Source: Linnemannia schmuckeri (Eukaryota > Mortierellomycota > Mortierellomycetes > Mortierellales > Mortierellaceae). From it: DNA of 64,000 nucleotides. Positions 33,201 through 44,946 of this stretch are shown in pieces. The position numbers and the translations under genes are program-made. How positions within the stretch are numbered: the first letter of the stretch is position 1; each line of letters starts with the position of its first letter. Location: the NCBI GenBank assembly GCA_029449235.1, contig JANATG010000002.1, forward strand, positions 241,001 to 305,000. The letters run 5' to 3'. Below the pieces are notes generated by a model. It searched no databases. It had not been told where the DNA came from and was given only the letters and a program-made list of their open reading frames with translations.

Positions 33201-34609
33201 TCCACCTCTCGCACAGTCGCTGGCGGAGCAAACACAGGCATTTTTTCAAACTTGAACCCACAATCCACACATGTTGCCAACAGAGTGCTCTCTCGCGGAC
33301 GCGGGTTCTTGGGCTGTTTCCGGGCGAATCGGTTGAGGTATTTGTTTTTGGCACGGTAGAGCCAGAACTGAGGGAGATGTGTTCGAATAAGGAGGTCCAT
33401 TAGGTCAGAGACAGTGTTCAGGGATCTGGAGGCGATGGAGAGTGCTTGGGAGAGGGCGAGGATTCGTGATGCCGACAATGGTGAGGTTGGTGAGGTTGGT
33501 GGGGTCTGATCCAGAAGTCTCTTCTCGTTGTGCGCCAGAAGTCGGTACATGTTGGAGATCCGCTCACGGACGATGAAATGCTCAGGCTGGTATCGCCCTC
33601 TGGGGATCTCGTCATCATCATCGCCATCTTCGGATTGTGGCGGAGAGTCGATCTCGATTGGGTGGGTCAGCGAAGTCCCGAGGAGAGGTTCATGAATCGA
33701 TCGGTTCCTGAACTGTCCTCCATCTCCCGCACGCCCACTGGTATATCTGGACCGACCCTGTGGCGCCGACGACGACGATAACGACGATGGCGTAAAGGCA
33801 CTGTTGCCATAACCGTAGTTGTTGTCGCCGTCGCTACTGCTGCTGCTGCTAGAGCTGCTACTGGTGCTTCCTGCGCCTCCAAACCCGCCCATAGCCGAAC
33901 TCGAGTCATCTCCGTCAAAGTCGCGACGTGAAAAAAACCGCTGGTAACTATCATTGGTTTCCAACATCTCTGGTTCCTCGCCTTCCTCCACCTCCTCCTC
34001 ATCAATCGCCCTCGCCGGCGTCGGCGCCTCTCTTCCTACATTCTGGCTCGAACGATCCTGGTCAGAATCCTCCTGACTCGAAGCCTCATCATCTCCGTGT
34101 TCATCGCTTTCCCCTTCCTGCAAGAATTGCTGAAGGAGCATTTTGTTTTCGTGGTTCCAGCGCTTTTCGTCGTTGTCTTCGCCGTTGCTTTCATCCTCGT
34201 AGTCTTCATCCTGACTGTCATCCTCTTCCTCATCTTCTTCCTCATCCTCGTCGTCATCCTCGTCGCCATCATGGTCGTCAGCATCGTCATCATCATCATC
34301 CTCCCTCTCTTCATCATCCTCATCTTCATCAACTTCATCCTCATCCTCATCGTCTTCCTTCTCGTCATCACCATCATCACTGCTGGCCACGGGGTGAACG
34401 ACTTGTCGGGTTGAAACCGCAACTGCATGGGCGAAGCCTGAAGCTGCCGGAGCGGACGGTCGAGTTCTGGAACGTGTCACCGGTCGGGTCGGAACTGTTT
34501 TCCCTCCTGTACGACTGCGCTTAGGGGACTGTTGCTGAGTCGGAGAAGGAAGGGGTGAGGACTCGTCTGGAGTCTGCAGCCTTTTCCTGCGTCTGTTAAT
34601 GTTTGTCAT
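30275..34609 (-). CDS. Large acidic, probably nuclear protein of unknown function (single exon, 1444 aa)
   Basis: One uninterrupted frame from ATG 34609. I do not recognise the family. Basic clusters at the N terminus (RRRKRLQ, SPKRSRTGGK) resemble nuclear localisation signals and are followed by a very long Asp/Glu stretch (about residues 75-190). A structured core at about 350-610 contains LIRTHLPQFWLYRAKNKYLN, CVDCGFKF, GTHFKNSHLSPQDIDDIF and LHFGWDLVVGYQHFGVPKF. A proline-rich linker follows. A second conserved-looking block at about 668-725 (SFCHLLPRDLELTTNQIRKL, then FVWHPWFDCDFQAI) leads into a Glu/Lys coiled-coil-like segment. Near residues 1150-1250 four copies of a 20-24 aa unit around AGPMAA and TTFP or ITFP occur in tandem. 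The composition suggests a chromatin or transcription protein, but no domain is assigned. Confidence 0.85.
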   Translation of the reverse strand: MTNINRRRKRLQTPDESSPLPSPTQQQSPKRSRTGGKTVPTRPVTRSRTRPSAPAASGFAHAVAVSTRQVVHPVASSDDGDDEKEDDEDEDEVDEDEDDEEREDDDDDDADDHDGDEDDDEDEEEDEEEDDSQDEDYEDESNGEDNDEKRWNHENKMLLQQFLQEGESDEHGDDEASSQEDSDQDRSSQNVGREAPTPARAIDEEEVEEGEEPEMLETNDSYQRFFSRRDFDGDDSSSAMGGFGGAGSTSSSSSSSSSSDGDNNYGYGNSAFTPSSLSSSSAPQGRSRYTSGRAGDGGQFRNRSIHEPLLGTSLTHPIEIDSPPQSEDGDDDDEIPRGRYQPEHFIVRERISNMYRLLAHNEKRLLDQTPPTSPTSPLSASRILALSQALSIASRSLNTVSDLMDLLIRTHLPQFWLYRAKNKYLNRFARKQPKNPRPRESTLLATCVDCGFKFEKMPVFAPPATVREVDNAKRAEENKKKKEGGGVVVGGKHTRAAAKERALISATFLCKYYSDRFPHTGTHFKNSHLSPQDIDDIFNNNRQEENYDGNIDHFGLKEEGHHADCPTNFYSKTEKGTKLHFGWDLVVGYQHFGVPKFPNPQRTIPPPPHPHKPHCRSLAPPGMPTPSPSPSSSPPRTPKSGSGAPPPPSPPPQLQPQPRPHTYYPARSLMASFCHLLPRDLELTTNQIRKLFTYFVWHPWFDCDFQAITIRRAYEELWPLFLLRDEDEEVEEQEEDEEYEMILEMKRKKRLEAELKKKQEAAGKKKSGKSAVKRKQRAPKAPAPPKTPAYIEYKRQTQMETRFTTSFERGLINHGVIRTIRNRTLEEYTRAARQVRKGWVFGPRSRQYQDQGQTAATSAVPHISHFEKVPTYPGTIHTFSANDRTLVEKGGKLYFEPDEVYPEQEIPKFQNKAWTRPDCADALDRLKREVKEWWDKEAEAQRQNLGFVLPEFARVRRWPAGKLEMVAGKLVFELDASVVEMETTTTVAKTKTSAKTISKILSDTTKPLAKTTTTQVTTRTFGRRRVNMDVDFSPIASRADRPVTGFARTTRSVAAARRESAQSQVQDLDMDVEMTSTSALRAHTQPSWGPTRLRQGQLQQPQQYRVQNPDTTSFSISRARIQSSSAATTTTTMSRQDRLQQPQLKRRQVQPPFITAIPSTNINNNSNVNAITGTMAGATQPPTTFPSTNTNAAAGPMAATARPPITFPSADTNVTTVAGPMAATGPSTTFPLTNVNTVAGPMGSVRPLTSAYNSQAISVDDFISDLTNPKADYWEMYMQRVQSGRSNGLNLANSSAVHQTLSATAATSLSQPLHTSASFLLTPAELSAQYFSSRSELNMASQGTLSGHAAAASVPVSGMQNNAVNDMSQFLNMSAMEDTDNGTSSSSSPRDVNDLNGGFTRMDIADRPTMMDYEMEEDPEVARQAAKLSGTELWFENQGGQNRW

Positions 34610-35388
34610 GATCCGAGGTTTTTCTCTTGGTTGTCGTAGGTTGTAATTGTAGTTTTTTTCGGTGTTTGTAAATTCGAGTTGGAGTTGAAAATGGATTGGG
34701 TTAATAGAAAGTTCTGAATCCCATCTTCGTCGCGGGTAGAAGCCCTTTAAATAAGAAAGACCAGCGGTAGAGGACCATTGCGGTAGTTTGTACCTTGTTT
34801 GCTTACCACGAAGTCTTAGTTGCGTGCATCGGCGTGCGATTCATGCCGTCATAGAGCCCGAGTCGTCGGTACACAGTGGTATGAAAGACTTCCCGCACCT
34901 ATTGGCAGAACGTAGATCGACGATGAACGAAACACCGTCATAAGTTCCCACTGTGACGAGGTGCAGGAAAGGTGGTGAAAGAGTGGTGTGACAGAATGGT
35001 GAGTGAAAGACCGACGAAGACCGAACTTTGTTAACTACGCTCATACGCCCTCTTTATGCAGGGTCATTGCATTCATTCATTCCACTCCTGCATAGCTGTT
35101 TCGACACAGGTTGTGGTCAAAGAGGCGTGTGTAGTGTATGTGGCATCCCGATTGTCGGAACGTGCTTTTGTACCATGCGTCAGCGAAGTTCCTTTATGTC
35201 GATTTTCCGTGAAAGAGGCGAACGCATGCAGCAGTGAAAGAAAAAGGAGCAGGAGTTGCTCGTTGCCTCTTTGACAAACCACAAAAAACCATCAAAAGGC
35301 ACGTCATCCTACATGGCACGTGAGGCAAAGATCCAATTTTTGTGATAATTCGTTCGCGTTTTTTTTATTTAGAAGCTTCGCCACTTTC
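34610..35388. other. Intergenic region between EPG5 and the acidic protein gene, no gene seen
   Basis: Holds the promoter of the minus-strand gene starting at 34609 and the 3' flank of EPG5, which ends at 35389. No coding frame or notable repeat. Confidence 0.5.
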
Positions 35389-38300
35389 CTACGCAAAATA
35401 ATCATCCCCATCATAAAACCGCTCCAAAACCTCCTCCATAAAATCTGCAGCCTCCAAGATCCTAAACCGCCGATCCTTGATCTGCTGCACCGCCCAGACG
35501 AGATCTTCCATCCCGTTCTTGGTCCCCTGCTGCAACCGGATCCGGTATTCTGTCGGTTGACTACCCGATACGCCAACCCTTCGTCGCGTCGCCGCCAACT
35601 CTCCTGCCTTTACCGCTGCTGTCGCTGTCGTGGATAGTGATGATGATAGTCCGTTGTTGGCCAAGTCAGCCATATCCTCTGGGAACAGGATCGTCCCAGC
35701 AGTGTCGTCCCAGCTGCTGCCAGTCGAGAATCGGGAATGGTGACTCTGGATTGACAGGCGCTTATTGTGTCCTGCTTTCACAGTGCTGTTGATGCTGCTG
35801 TGGTCATTATGCTTCCGATCCATACCGTACGTAGGCGTAGAAATATTCGAGGTCGGCGACGACCCTGGCCTTTTGGGTGGCGATGATCCCTGAGCAAGCG
35901 GAGGTGGAGTCGACATGATAGTCCTCTTGACCATGTCAAGCGGCGAAGAGGCCAACGCAGGCAGCAGAGCCATCGTCATCGCCGCCGTAGCCGCCGCAGA
36001 TCCGCCCCTATGCATCGAGACGCCGGCTGTTGGCGGAGGCACAAAGACAATGGCATAGTCCTTGTTCTTGGTCGGTAAATGAGCAAGCGCCTCGATCAGC
36101 ACCGTACTCGCATCCCTAGTCTCATGCTTTCCACCACCGCCGGATGCCCCTGAGGAGCCATTACCAAGACTCTGCACGCTACTCTGCCGTCCCTTCCGCC
36201 AGGCCAAAACACCCCCACCACCTCCTGCATGACCAGTATCGGTGCCGTGATGAATCGAAAGGCCCTTATCGGTAAGTCGGACAACCAAGTAGGTATAAAT
36301 AATTCTAACCACCATTCGAAACTTGACATCCAGCGTCGACCGCGTGCCCATCCCGATGGAACTGAGCATCCCTTTGGTCGAATCCCGATCCTGGAACCAC
36401 AACTCGAGTGTCCGACATACTTGCATCACAGAGTTCAAGAATCTACTCTGCAAAACGCTATTGACCACAAAATCAGTAAAAGTAGAAAAGGTTAGGCATC
36501 CAATACTACATGTGTACATGTTTTACCCAAGCATCAGAGGCGGAGCTCACCTGTGGACGGACTCTTTGGCAACCAAGGTGAGGAACATCCTCAGCAGCAA
36601 GAGGCTCTGATACGCCTTCCAGGGCTCGATTACCAACAAGTTCACCTTCGAGATGACCTCAGCCAGCTCCTGCCCTAACTCCAAAACCTCATCAAAGTCC
36701 TGACTCTGCTCACACTCCTCCAACAACTGCAAGAACCGACCATGGATAGTGAGGATGGCTCCTTGCTTGAAAGCCTGGTCCAAGAACTCGTCCTCTGTCA
36801 ACTCTGGTGCCTCGATTTGTGCCTTGACCTTGCTCCAGGAGTTCCGTCCGTCGCTACTGTTTGTCCTGCGATGCTCCGGCTTATGTGAAGGGTTAGACCG
36901 GGTGTGACCAATCAAGGGCATCGGGGATATAGTTTGGTGCAGAGGCGTGTCTTCAAGTCCAAAGACGGTTCCAGACATTCTCATCGCGCTTGCAGACTGT
37001 ATGCGATCGAACCGATTGCCTTGCTCTCCCGCCCATACGTCAAACTCGCGTTCAATAGCCTCTTCCAAAAGGTTAACCATGACTGGGATCGAGTTGATAC
37101 GCCGACAGATCACCCTGATAACGTCCAGCTGAATGACCTCTACGTCCGAAATCATGCGTTTCAGTCCTTGAAAAACCTTGTCATACACCAGCGAGGACGA
37201 AGTTGAAGGTGAAGCTGTCGGTTGCGCTGATGGTCCTGGTCCACACTGATTCAAGAAACCGACCAGCGTCAACAACGACCGGTGAATGTCAGGGTGCCTG
37301 GCCTGGTGCCGACTTCCCGCTATCCTGTCAAGGATCTGACCAAGATGAACAATCACTTGGGGTATAGCGTCCGCGCGAAAGTTGACGTTTTGGGAATCTT
37401 CCGCGGAGGACGCGAGTCGGGCCTGCAGCAGTCGAGTCGTATACCCGTAGTAAATCAATACACGTTCAACACTCAACCGCTCTTCTCCCAGACCATAGTC
37501 TATGTTGTCTTTCTGGCCCAGCTCCGTCAGATTCGTGCTCTCCAGTCCGACAGCAATCCTCATCCAGTAAAGCAACAATCCTAGTGGACTGGTCAGATCG
37601 TCCCACATGCCAGCACGATCCCATTGAACCTTGAGCTCCTCAACCTGACGCCCTAGTTCGTCCATTGACAACAACGTCCAATCTCCAGCATCCAATACGG
37701 TCGACCAGATCCGATTCAAAATCTGCTGGCGAACGTCCAAGTCTCCTCCGGAAATGAGATTCGCATCCTGCAGGATGGCGGTACCGAGTTTTAAAAACGC
37801 CGCCTCCGTCTGCTGCCAGTCAGCGGTGCCCTTCATCCCAGGACGCTTCAGGTGGCGAGGTCGCAAGTCAGTGTCAGCGTTTTCCATGAGTACGGTTACC
37901 AGATAAGTCCAGAAGTCCACCCGAACCTCGACGCTCAGCTTGCCCTTGATCTCCAAGATCCGTTCAACTCGCTCCCTGGATAGCTCCAGTCCAGTCCAGT
38001 TCAGTCGGTGAAAGTGTTGGTGAAGCAGCATGATTTGGTTAATCGAACCTTGACCCAGCGTACTCTGATCCATCAAATCTAGCCAAAAATCAAACAGCTC
38101 CTGCAGCATGAGACTTGCATCGCCAAAGTGGGCTTGGAGCGCGGTCATCATTTTGGTTACAATTCCGACAAAGGTGAAAAGCAGGCGACTCGCTCCACCC
38201 TGCTGACGCTGGAACCGAACCTCATCGACAGCACAATCGGTCAAACATGACAGCCATGGTTGAAAGACCATCAGGGTATCGTGCCACATCCGGCATTGCG

Positions 38301-41300
38301 TCGAACTTACAAGGGTCCCCGTCTGTCGATATCCTCCAATATCGCCAGTATCTGTTGGAGGTGACTGACCGTAGCTGGATGTCGAATATCCTATACTCTC
38401 AGGGAAAGACTTGACCCACTTTGTGAAATAGCGTTCATCGCACAAAACAGCCGTCAAGAGCGAGGCAATCGAGACGGCATATCCGCTGTACCGATCCAAC
38501 AGGTTTCCCCGAGCCAACTTCTCCTGGCACTCCACAAAGTAATCCACCAAGAACTGGACAAGACGACCTAGATCGTAGTCAGACAGTCCAACTCGCGTCA
38601 AAGCCTTCCCTCCAGTCCCAAGGCGTTCGTCTGAAGCGTCAGCGCCGTCCAACAAAGCCGGAATCAGCGTTGGCTCGACGCCCAAGATACGAATGAAGTC
38701 CTGCAGAACCTCAGGCTCCAAACACATGATGCCGCAAGTGTCGAAGAGGATCCGGAGATATTCGACATAGTCCTGCTGTAGAAAGTTGAGGAATAGTGTC
38801 CCTGCAAGTTCCCGGTGTGACTTAATGATGGCCAGTCGATCGCGGATGCTAAGTTCTGTTGCTTCCTGGATCCGATCATCCTGCTTCTGGAGCTGCTGCT
38901 GCGCCACCATCGCGGTAAAGGCAACCTCGTAGAACGCCAGTCTGTCCAGCACCGAGGGCCCATTGCTCTTATTCTGCTGTCCTGACTCGCTACCAAGAGT
39001 ATTCACGATCGGCTCAACAGCCCAAGCCTGGACGTCGAACTGCCTTAGCAATCGATCCTTCGATGCAAGCCCATATTCCTTGCAAGCGGCGATCCGACGA
39101 TAGAGCCTCACAAAGTCCGACGGTATTGCTGCTGGATAAAACGTCTTGAAGAGTAGCGAAATCCTAAAGTCGTCCGTCTTCATCAGGTCCAGAATCGGCT
39201 CCGTCTGGTTGGGATCTTTCGCCACCACGCCCATGCCAAGTGACTCCACGATTGAAGTGAGAAGAACGAATGTTGGAGGATATGTCGACGCGTCTCCTAA
39301 AAGCTCGTTGCATAGATAATAAAAGGATCGGACAGACAGTTCTTGAAGGTTTGTATTCCCTGGATCGAGCTCCAAACGGTCCAAGAGGGTGCTGATGGTC
39401 TTGGAGATCTCCAGGGTCGTCAGACATAGTCCTTGTTCAACACTGCCCAACCGAAGGGCCCGCGCCCGCTGGCGGTTCTCGAGGATCGAGTTCTTGACCT
39501 TCTCGTTGATGATGATCTCCTCGTACTTGAGCTCAATCACAGCCGCGCGGATACAATGAGTGTTGGGAGTAGTATCACAAGCTATCTCGATCCGTTTCGC
39601 CCTGACCTCGTTATGGTAGAGGGCTCCCAGCTCTGACAGGTAAACAATATCGAGTTTTGCGTAAGCTTCGTTCGTCGCCTGATAATCCCTGCAGTAGTCT
39701 CGCACAGACCGGACAATATGGCCGAAGAGACCTTGCGGAGTCGATTGCGCGCTTATGACCGCTGTTGGCGCCAATAAACGTGGAACAAAGAACTCTGGGC
39801 CAGCCTTCGACTGCTTGACGATACAATTGGCGATTTTTTGTTCCTGCCAAGCATGACTGTGCTTGCGAACGGCGCGAGTTCGACCGGTGTCCGCGTAGTT
39901 AGATCGAGGCGGACTACTGACTTCTTGAAAAGACGACCTTGAGCGACCAGGGCCTGTCTCCGACGAAGTCGACTTTGCGTCATCCTGTTCGACCAAGAGA
40001 AAGCTCTTCCAGAGATCCGAGTTACACTCTAGCGGGTCAGGTAAGCGGCAAGTGATGAGCAGATCGGGCATCAAGTCCTTGCGGATCCTCCGAAGATCGA
40101 TGTCCGGCGTCAAAAGCAATGGTTCGCTGATCCACCCGTAAAGAGCAATATACATCTCGTGCAGCGTCGTCAATGATCCCGCTCTCTTGACATTCTGCGC
40201 CTGAACCGCCTTACGGGCTTCCTGTCCAAAATAAGTATATGTCGTCTGAAGTCGTTCCTTAAGCTGTTCCACGATCTCCGGGTTGGTCTCCAAGAACTTG
40301 CAGCCATAAAAGGTTGCCGGGTGCTCGGCATGTCCAAAGTAAAGGAAAAAGAACATCTGCCAGAACAGAGGAAGCAGAAACGTATCCACTGGAAGAGCGA
40401 GCAGGTGTTGGGCCCAGCGCCAAATCGCAAAGTTCTGCAGTGTCTTGCGCGAAGTAATCCCTAGCGTCTTGACAACTGTCCTGATGTTTCCGTGGACCTT
40501 GACCTCGACTGGGTGTTGACGGTAGTAGTTTCCGACTTTGATCCGCATGTCCCGCTCCAGTCCAGTCTCCACTGAGAGTGCATAGTAGGCAAACCAGACA
40601 GACGTTGACTCCACCATCGCCTGCTGAGTAAACAAGTTTGTCGCAAAGGCCTTGACTGACCATGTTCCCATTAGCAAACTAGGGTCGCTCGATCCTTGTG
40701 GGACAGAAAGTGGCAACGCCTTGACAAACCGCTCCGGCAACATATCCATCACCTTGTCCAGTCCTGGTTGCGCAAGACCCATCAGTTCCGCCGAAACACC
40801 TGGCGCTCGACGGTATCCGATCGATAGTAGAATCTGCTGTTCCATAAGGGCATCCTTGACGAGCGTGTGGAGTCCATACTCGAAGGCAGCGTGACACACG
40901 ACGTCCAAGACTTGTACACATTCCTGGTGAAGCATCCATTCCTTCTGCGAAAATACTGATGTCATCCAAAACTGAATGACAGCAATCGTTCCTTCATCCC
41001 CTCGCATATGTCCCTGCTCCAGATGGACTTGTAAGAGTGCCCAGAATCCCGTCATCTCCCTGGTCATATTGTGTCGAGCTGTTCGACTCTTGCTCGATTG
41101 TTGTGACGCAGCGGCACGGGCGAGCATAGGGTCCTGTTTCCATCCACCGACATCACGCAGGAGTTGTCCGAACTTTGCAGCATGAGGCTTCAAGTCTGAG
41201 CCGGAGAAAATGATGGGTGGCACTAACCGGCCAACTAGGTCCAGAAACACCGACCCTACTCCTGCGTGTAGAACTGCCATCAGTGTTGTCCAGCCTTCCT

Positions 41301-44300
41301 GTAAAAACTGGTCGGCCTCTCGACTCGCCTCCGTCAACAGCAAATGAACAGTCTTGACAAAGGTGAGTTGGCCCTGGCTGAATAGCGCGAATTTTGCCAA
41401 TCCAGGATCCTGCACGTGAAGTCGAGATGCTTCCAAAAGGGTGAGTGTCCGTACATCCGCGAGCTCCAGTTTGACGAGGATGATCCAACACCAATCCATG
41501 AATGCTTTCGTGGCTGTCTGCTCTGCTGTGCGGTGTAGTCCGGAGTGAGCTGCCAGGTGAGTGATCGCATGAGGCAAACTTGACGCAAGTGATCCAACGA
41601 ATGTATGCTCGGACGATTTGGCCCGTACAGGACTGTTGGGTTGGCTATCCTTGGGGGCTTTAGCATCCTCCGTGACTGCGGCGTTCTCAGCTTCGGCGGT
41701 GATTTTGGTGATGTGTTGGATGCAAATGTCGGCTAACGTCAATGCCAGCTTCTTTCTGTAGTGCTCGGGTACAGCCATGCAATCCTGGCCCTCGTTGTCG
41801 TCCATGTCGCCTATGTGAGGTTGGTAGTAACTATGTGAGCCAAACTGACGAACTGAATACCAATACCAAATAGTAACAATACGTTCAATCTTAATGCTGA
41901 ATAAACCATTACCTCGAGTCCATGGGAGAGAACCCAAGATGGAACGCGCAAAGAGCGACTGTGAGCTGCTCAGAGGTGGAGTCTCGAGGAAGTTTTGAAG
42001 AATCGTAAAGTCGCTACTAGACATTCGCCATTCGTCAAAGGACAATTCTCTAAACAAATACTGGGCCATGTCACCCATCTCTCCGAAATGTACCACCACG
42101 AAATGCAAGATAAATGAAATCACCGCCGCATGTGAATCACAGATAGATCTCAGAATCTCCCGCACTGATTTTGAGAGCTCTCCGCGGATGTCCTTGTCCA
42201 GGAAGCCCACGTCCAACAGCAAAAAAACGACAATCGACGCAATGTTATCCTGGACGGTTGATGAAAGCCCATTGTGATCCTGCTCCAAACATCCTTGGAA
42301 TCGACTTGTTGCTAGCGCTGCAATTGCTGTCAACAGAAACACGGCTTCTCCAGGGTTACGACCAAGGCTGTGCCGCAGTTTGTTGGATTCGGGAGCGATC
42401 GACAATAGTCCCTGGGGCTGTGAGATCCATTCCTGAATGTTGTTAAGAGCGATTTCTTCCAAAATCAGCGCGACCGTTGCATTGGACATGAACTTGAAGG
42501 GCACAGAGGGTAAAAACGTCCAGAGTCCAAGATTAGGAAGGGCCAGGAGCGCCCTTGTAACATCCGTCAATATGTGATCCACCTCCAGTTGCAGCGTCGT
42601 GGTCGTATGATTGTAGCTATTGCAACAGCGCAGAGCGTACGTTTTTTTTAGCAAATTAAAACAAGTGCATTGTTTTTGGAGAAAAAAAAGATAGCATCAA
42701 CTGATGTAGGAGTGTACCTATCGATTGTAATGGAAAGAGTCTCGTCTGAGGGTGCCTTGGATTTGATCGGTCCAAGTACGAGTAGATGATCGCCAAGGAT
42801 CTGCGCGAGCTGGCACAGCGTCTGTGACAACCGTTTTGCGACAACGGGAAACCCGATGTGCCTCTCCAGTCCGCGGAAGAGGATGTCAAAGATGCGGCGA
42901 GTCATCGTCAGAGCTTGCAGCGCCTCCCGCTCTGATAGATCTTTTTGAAACAATGTCCCGTCGTAGTTGTGCATCCCGCCGTGTTCATCCAGCAGGCGAT
43001 TGAAGAATACGGCGACGTCCATTTGATCCAAAAGAGCCGAATAGTCATCTTCGTCCAAGGTCGATCCGATTTCTAGAGACATGTCCGCGACGGACTCTTT
43101 GGTTGCTTTATGATCGAGCGAAGCAGATCCGCAGAGGACCAATTGCAACTCTGTCAGGTAAAATTCCTCAAAGTTCGCAGACCACAATGTCGGTGGACTG
43201 CATTGGACATAGTTGGTGGCCCAGTTAGACACCTGTCGTGATCGGAGCACCTGCACGATCAAGTGCTCACGCTCTTCATATCCTCCGAAAGCCAGGACGG
43301 CAGCTGCCAAAAGGTCAATCCAGCCATGAATCGAACGCAGGATAGAGTTTGTGGTTGCGGAGGAAATTGATTCGTCTGTCCTTGTGACCACCTCATCCGA
43401 GGAAGTTACCGACGTGCTAGACCCTGCGACATCAGCCTGCCGCTCCTCTGTCACTATATCAAAATCAGGTTGCCTGCGAACAGATCGTTCGAAATGGAAG
43501 AGAATATCGAGGTAACTCCGGACTTTCAGCAATCCGGCTTCGCTGTCAGACTTCCAGTGGAAATTGTTCAGGAACTCGGCGATATGGTCCTGGATCCAAA
43601 GTCGACTTGATGACTCTTCAAACTGCATCCGCAACAGACTCTTCGTCCTCTGCTTGTGAAGTCGAGCTAACGACTTTTTGAGTTTCTCGGCAACCTTAGG
43701 CTCATGCTGTCCGACCTGGTAACTATAGTTGTGAGCGATCGTCGCGCCGTCTCCGCAAGTAGACTTGGCAATCTCTGACTTCGTCTGGACCGTCCATAGC
43801 TTGCTCGCGTACCCCTTGGCCTTTTGCTGAAAATTGAAGATGGCGAGGTGGGATTGCTGGACAGCCTCGTATGCAATCTCGTAGGATTTGAGATGGTGAA
43901 AAAATGCGTCATTGTTACTCTCATCAACTGAATGTGTCACCGAGGACCTCTCATAGTCTGACAGTCGCCGAGGAAGATCCTGTAGGAATACGTTGTTGTA
44001 GAGCTCTCGAAGTCGCTGAGCCGAAACATTGGAACTGGGATGTAGGATGAGAAAAGTAGAGTCCAGTCGAGGATAGGACGGCGCCTGGTCGTGGTCGGTA
44101 CTTTGCCCATCCCAGGAACTGTGTGGAAAACGACGTTCTTGTTGTTGGAGTTGGTGTTGGCGGTGAAAGATATGGTGATTTGGTCCCACAGGAAGAACCG
44201 GGTAGATTGGCGGCGCAGAAGGTTCAGGGTATAGGGGTTGTTCTGGCTGGAGGTCTTCATTTGTGGGACTATGGGATGATACATGCCAAGGATTTGTTAC

Positions 44301-44627
44301 CGAGTCATAAGCCATGTAATCTTCAGCCTGATGGTTAGTTGCATAGTCGACTGGATAGGGTGATGGTGAGTATGTTGGTGAGTAGCTGAGCGAGTCGGTG
44401 GAGGAGTAGACGGGAGCAGAGGCCCAAGGAGAGGATGTTGGAGGCGGTGCTGATGGGGGTGCGGAAGGCTGGAAGGTATGGGCGTACTTGCTGGAGCAGG
44501 GGGGCGGTAAGGGTGGGATAAGTGGGTACAGCGTTAGAGTGGAGGGCTGGTTGTTGTCCCAGTCACTAGTGCTGTTGTTGTTGTCGTAGTAGTGAATGTC
44601 GTTCGTGTGGGTATTGGGGTCTGCCAT
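35389..44627 (-). CDS. EPG5 homologue, autophagy tethering factor (three exons, about 3014 aa)
   Basis: In animals EPG5 is a Rab7 effector that tethers autophagosomes to late endosomes and lysosomes. Exons are 44627-42718, 42616-36551 and 36457-35389. Both introns are GT-AG, phase 2 joins at each junction (making AGC twice), and the total is 9045 nt. Residues 1-200 are Pro/Ser-rich with a SAPPIYP motif. The diagnostic block at about 275-315 (KLWTVQ, CGDGATIAHNYSYQVGQ) follows the NLWT...CGDK...HHYxYEV pattern of EPG5. Most of the rest is alpha-helical with no catalytic motif, as in the family. The C terminus is LVWAVQQIKDRRFRILEAAD onward to DGDDYFA. A further 102-bp segment (41912-41811) has perfect GTAATG and ACATAG borders and a multiple-of-three length, so it may be spliced out. 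The length is somewhat above animal EPG5 (about 2600 aa). Confidence 0.85.
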
Positions 44628-44946
44628 GGCTCAGTGAAGTCGGTTGGTGATGGTGTTTGATGTGATTGTGGATGAGGAATGTATATGGTCGAAAGTGTAG
44701 TAGGCTGAAGTAAAGAAGGAAGGAAAGAAGGGTATGAAGGGCGAAAGGGTGTCTGGCTGCAAGAAGCTTCGGCAACGAGAGAGCCAAGAAAGACTCGTGG
44801 ACATTTCGCCAGGGGGAGACAACCATCACAGCGAGTAGTCAGGTGATAAGTGACGACTCTTTTCCATGCTTTTGCTCATTTTCGATTTTGTATGAATGCA
44901 GTGAGAGAGGCGTCCTGTTTTGTCTCAACACAAACTGCCGAACTGA
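44628..44946. promoter_or_regulatory. Divergent promoter shared by EPG5 (-) and HDAC8-like (+)
   Basis: Only 319 bp separate the two start codons, which point away from each other. The sequence must hold both core promoters and leaders. No clear TATA box is seen on either side. Co-regulation is possible but inferred from arrangement only. Confidence 0.6.
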
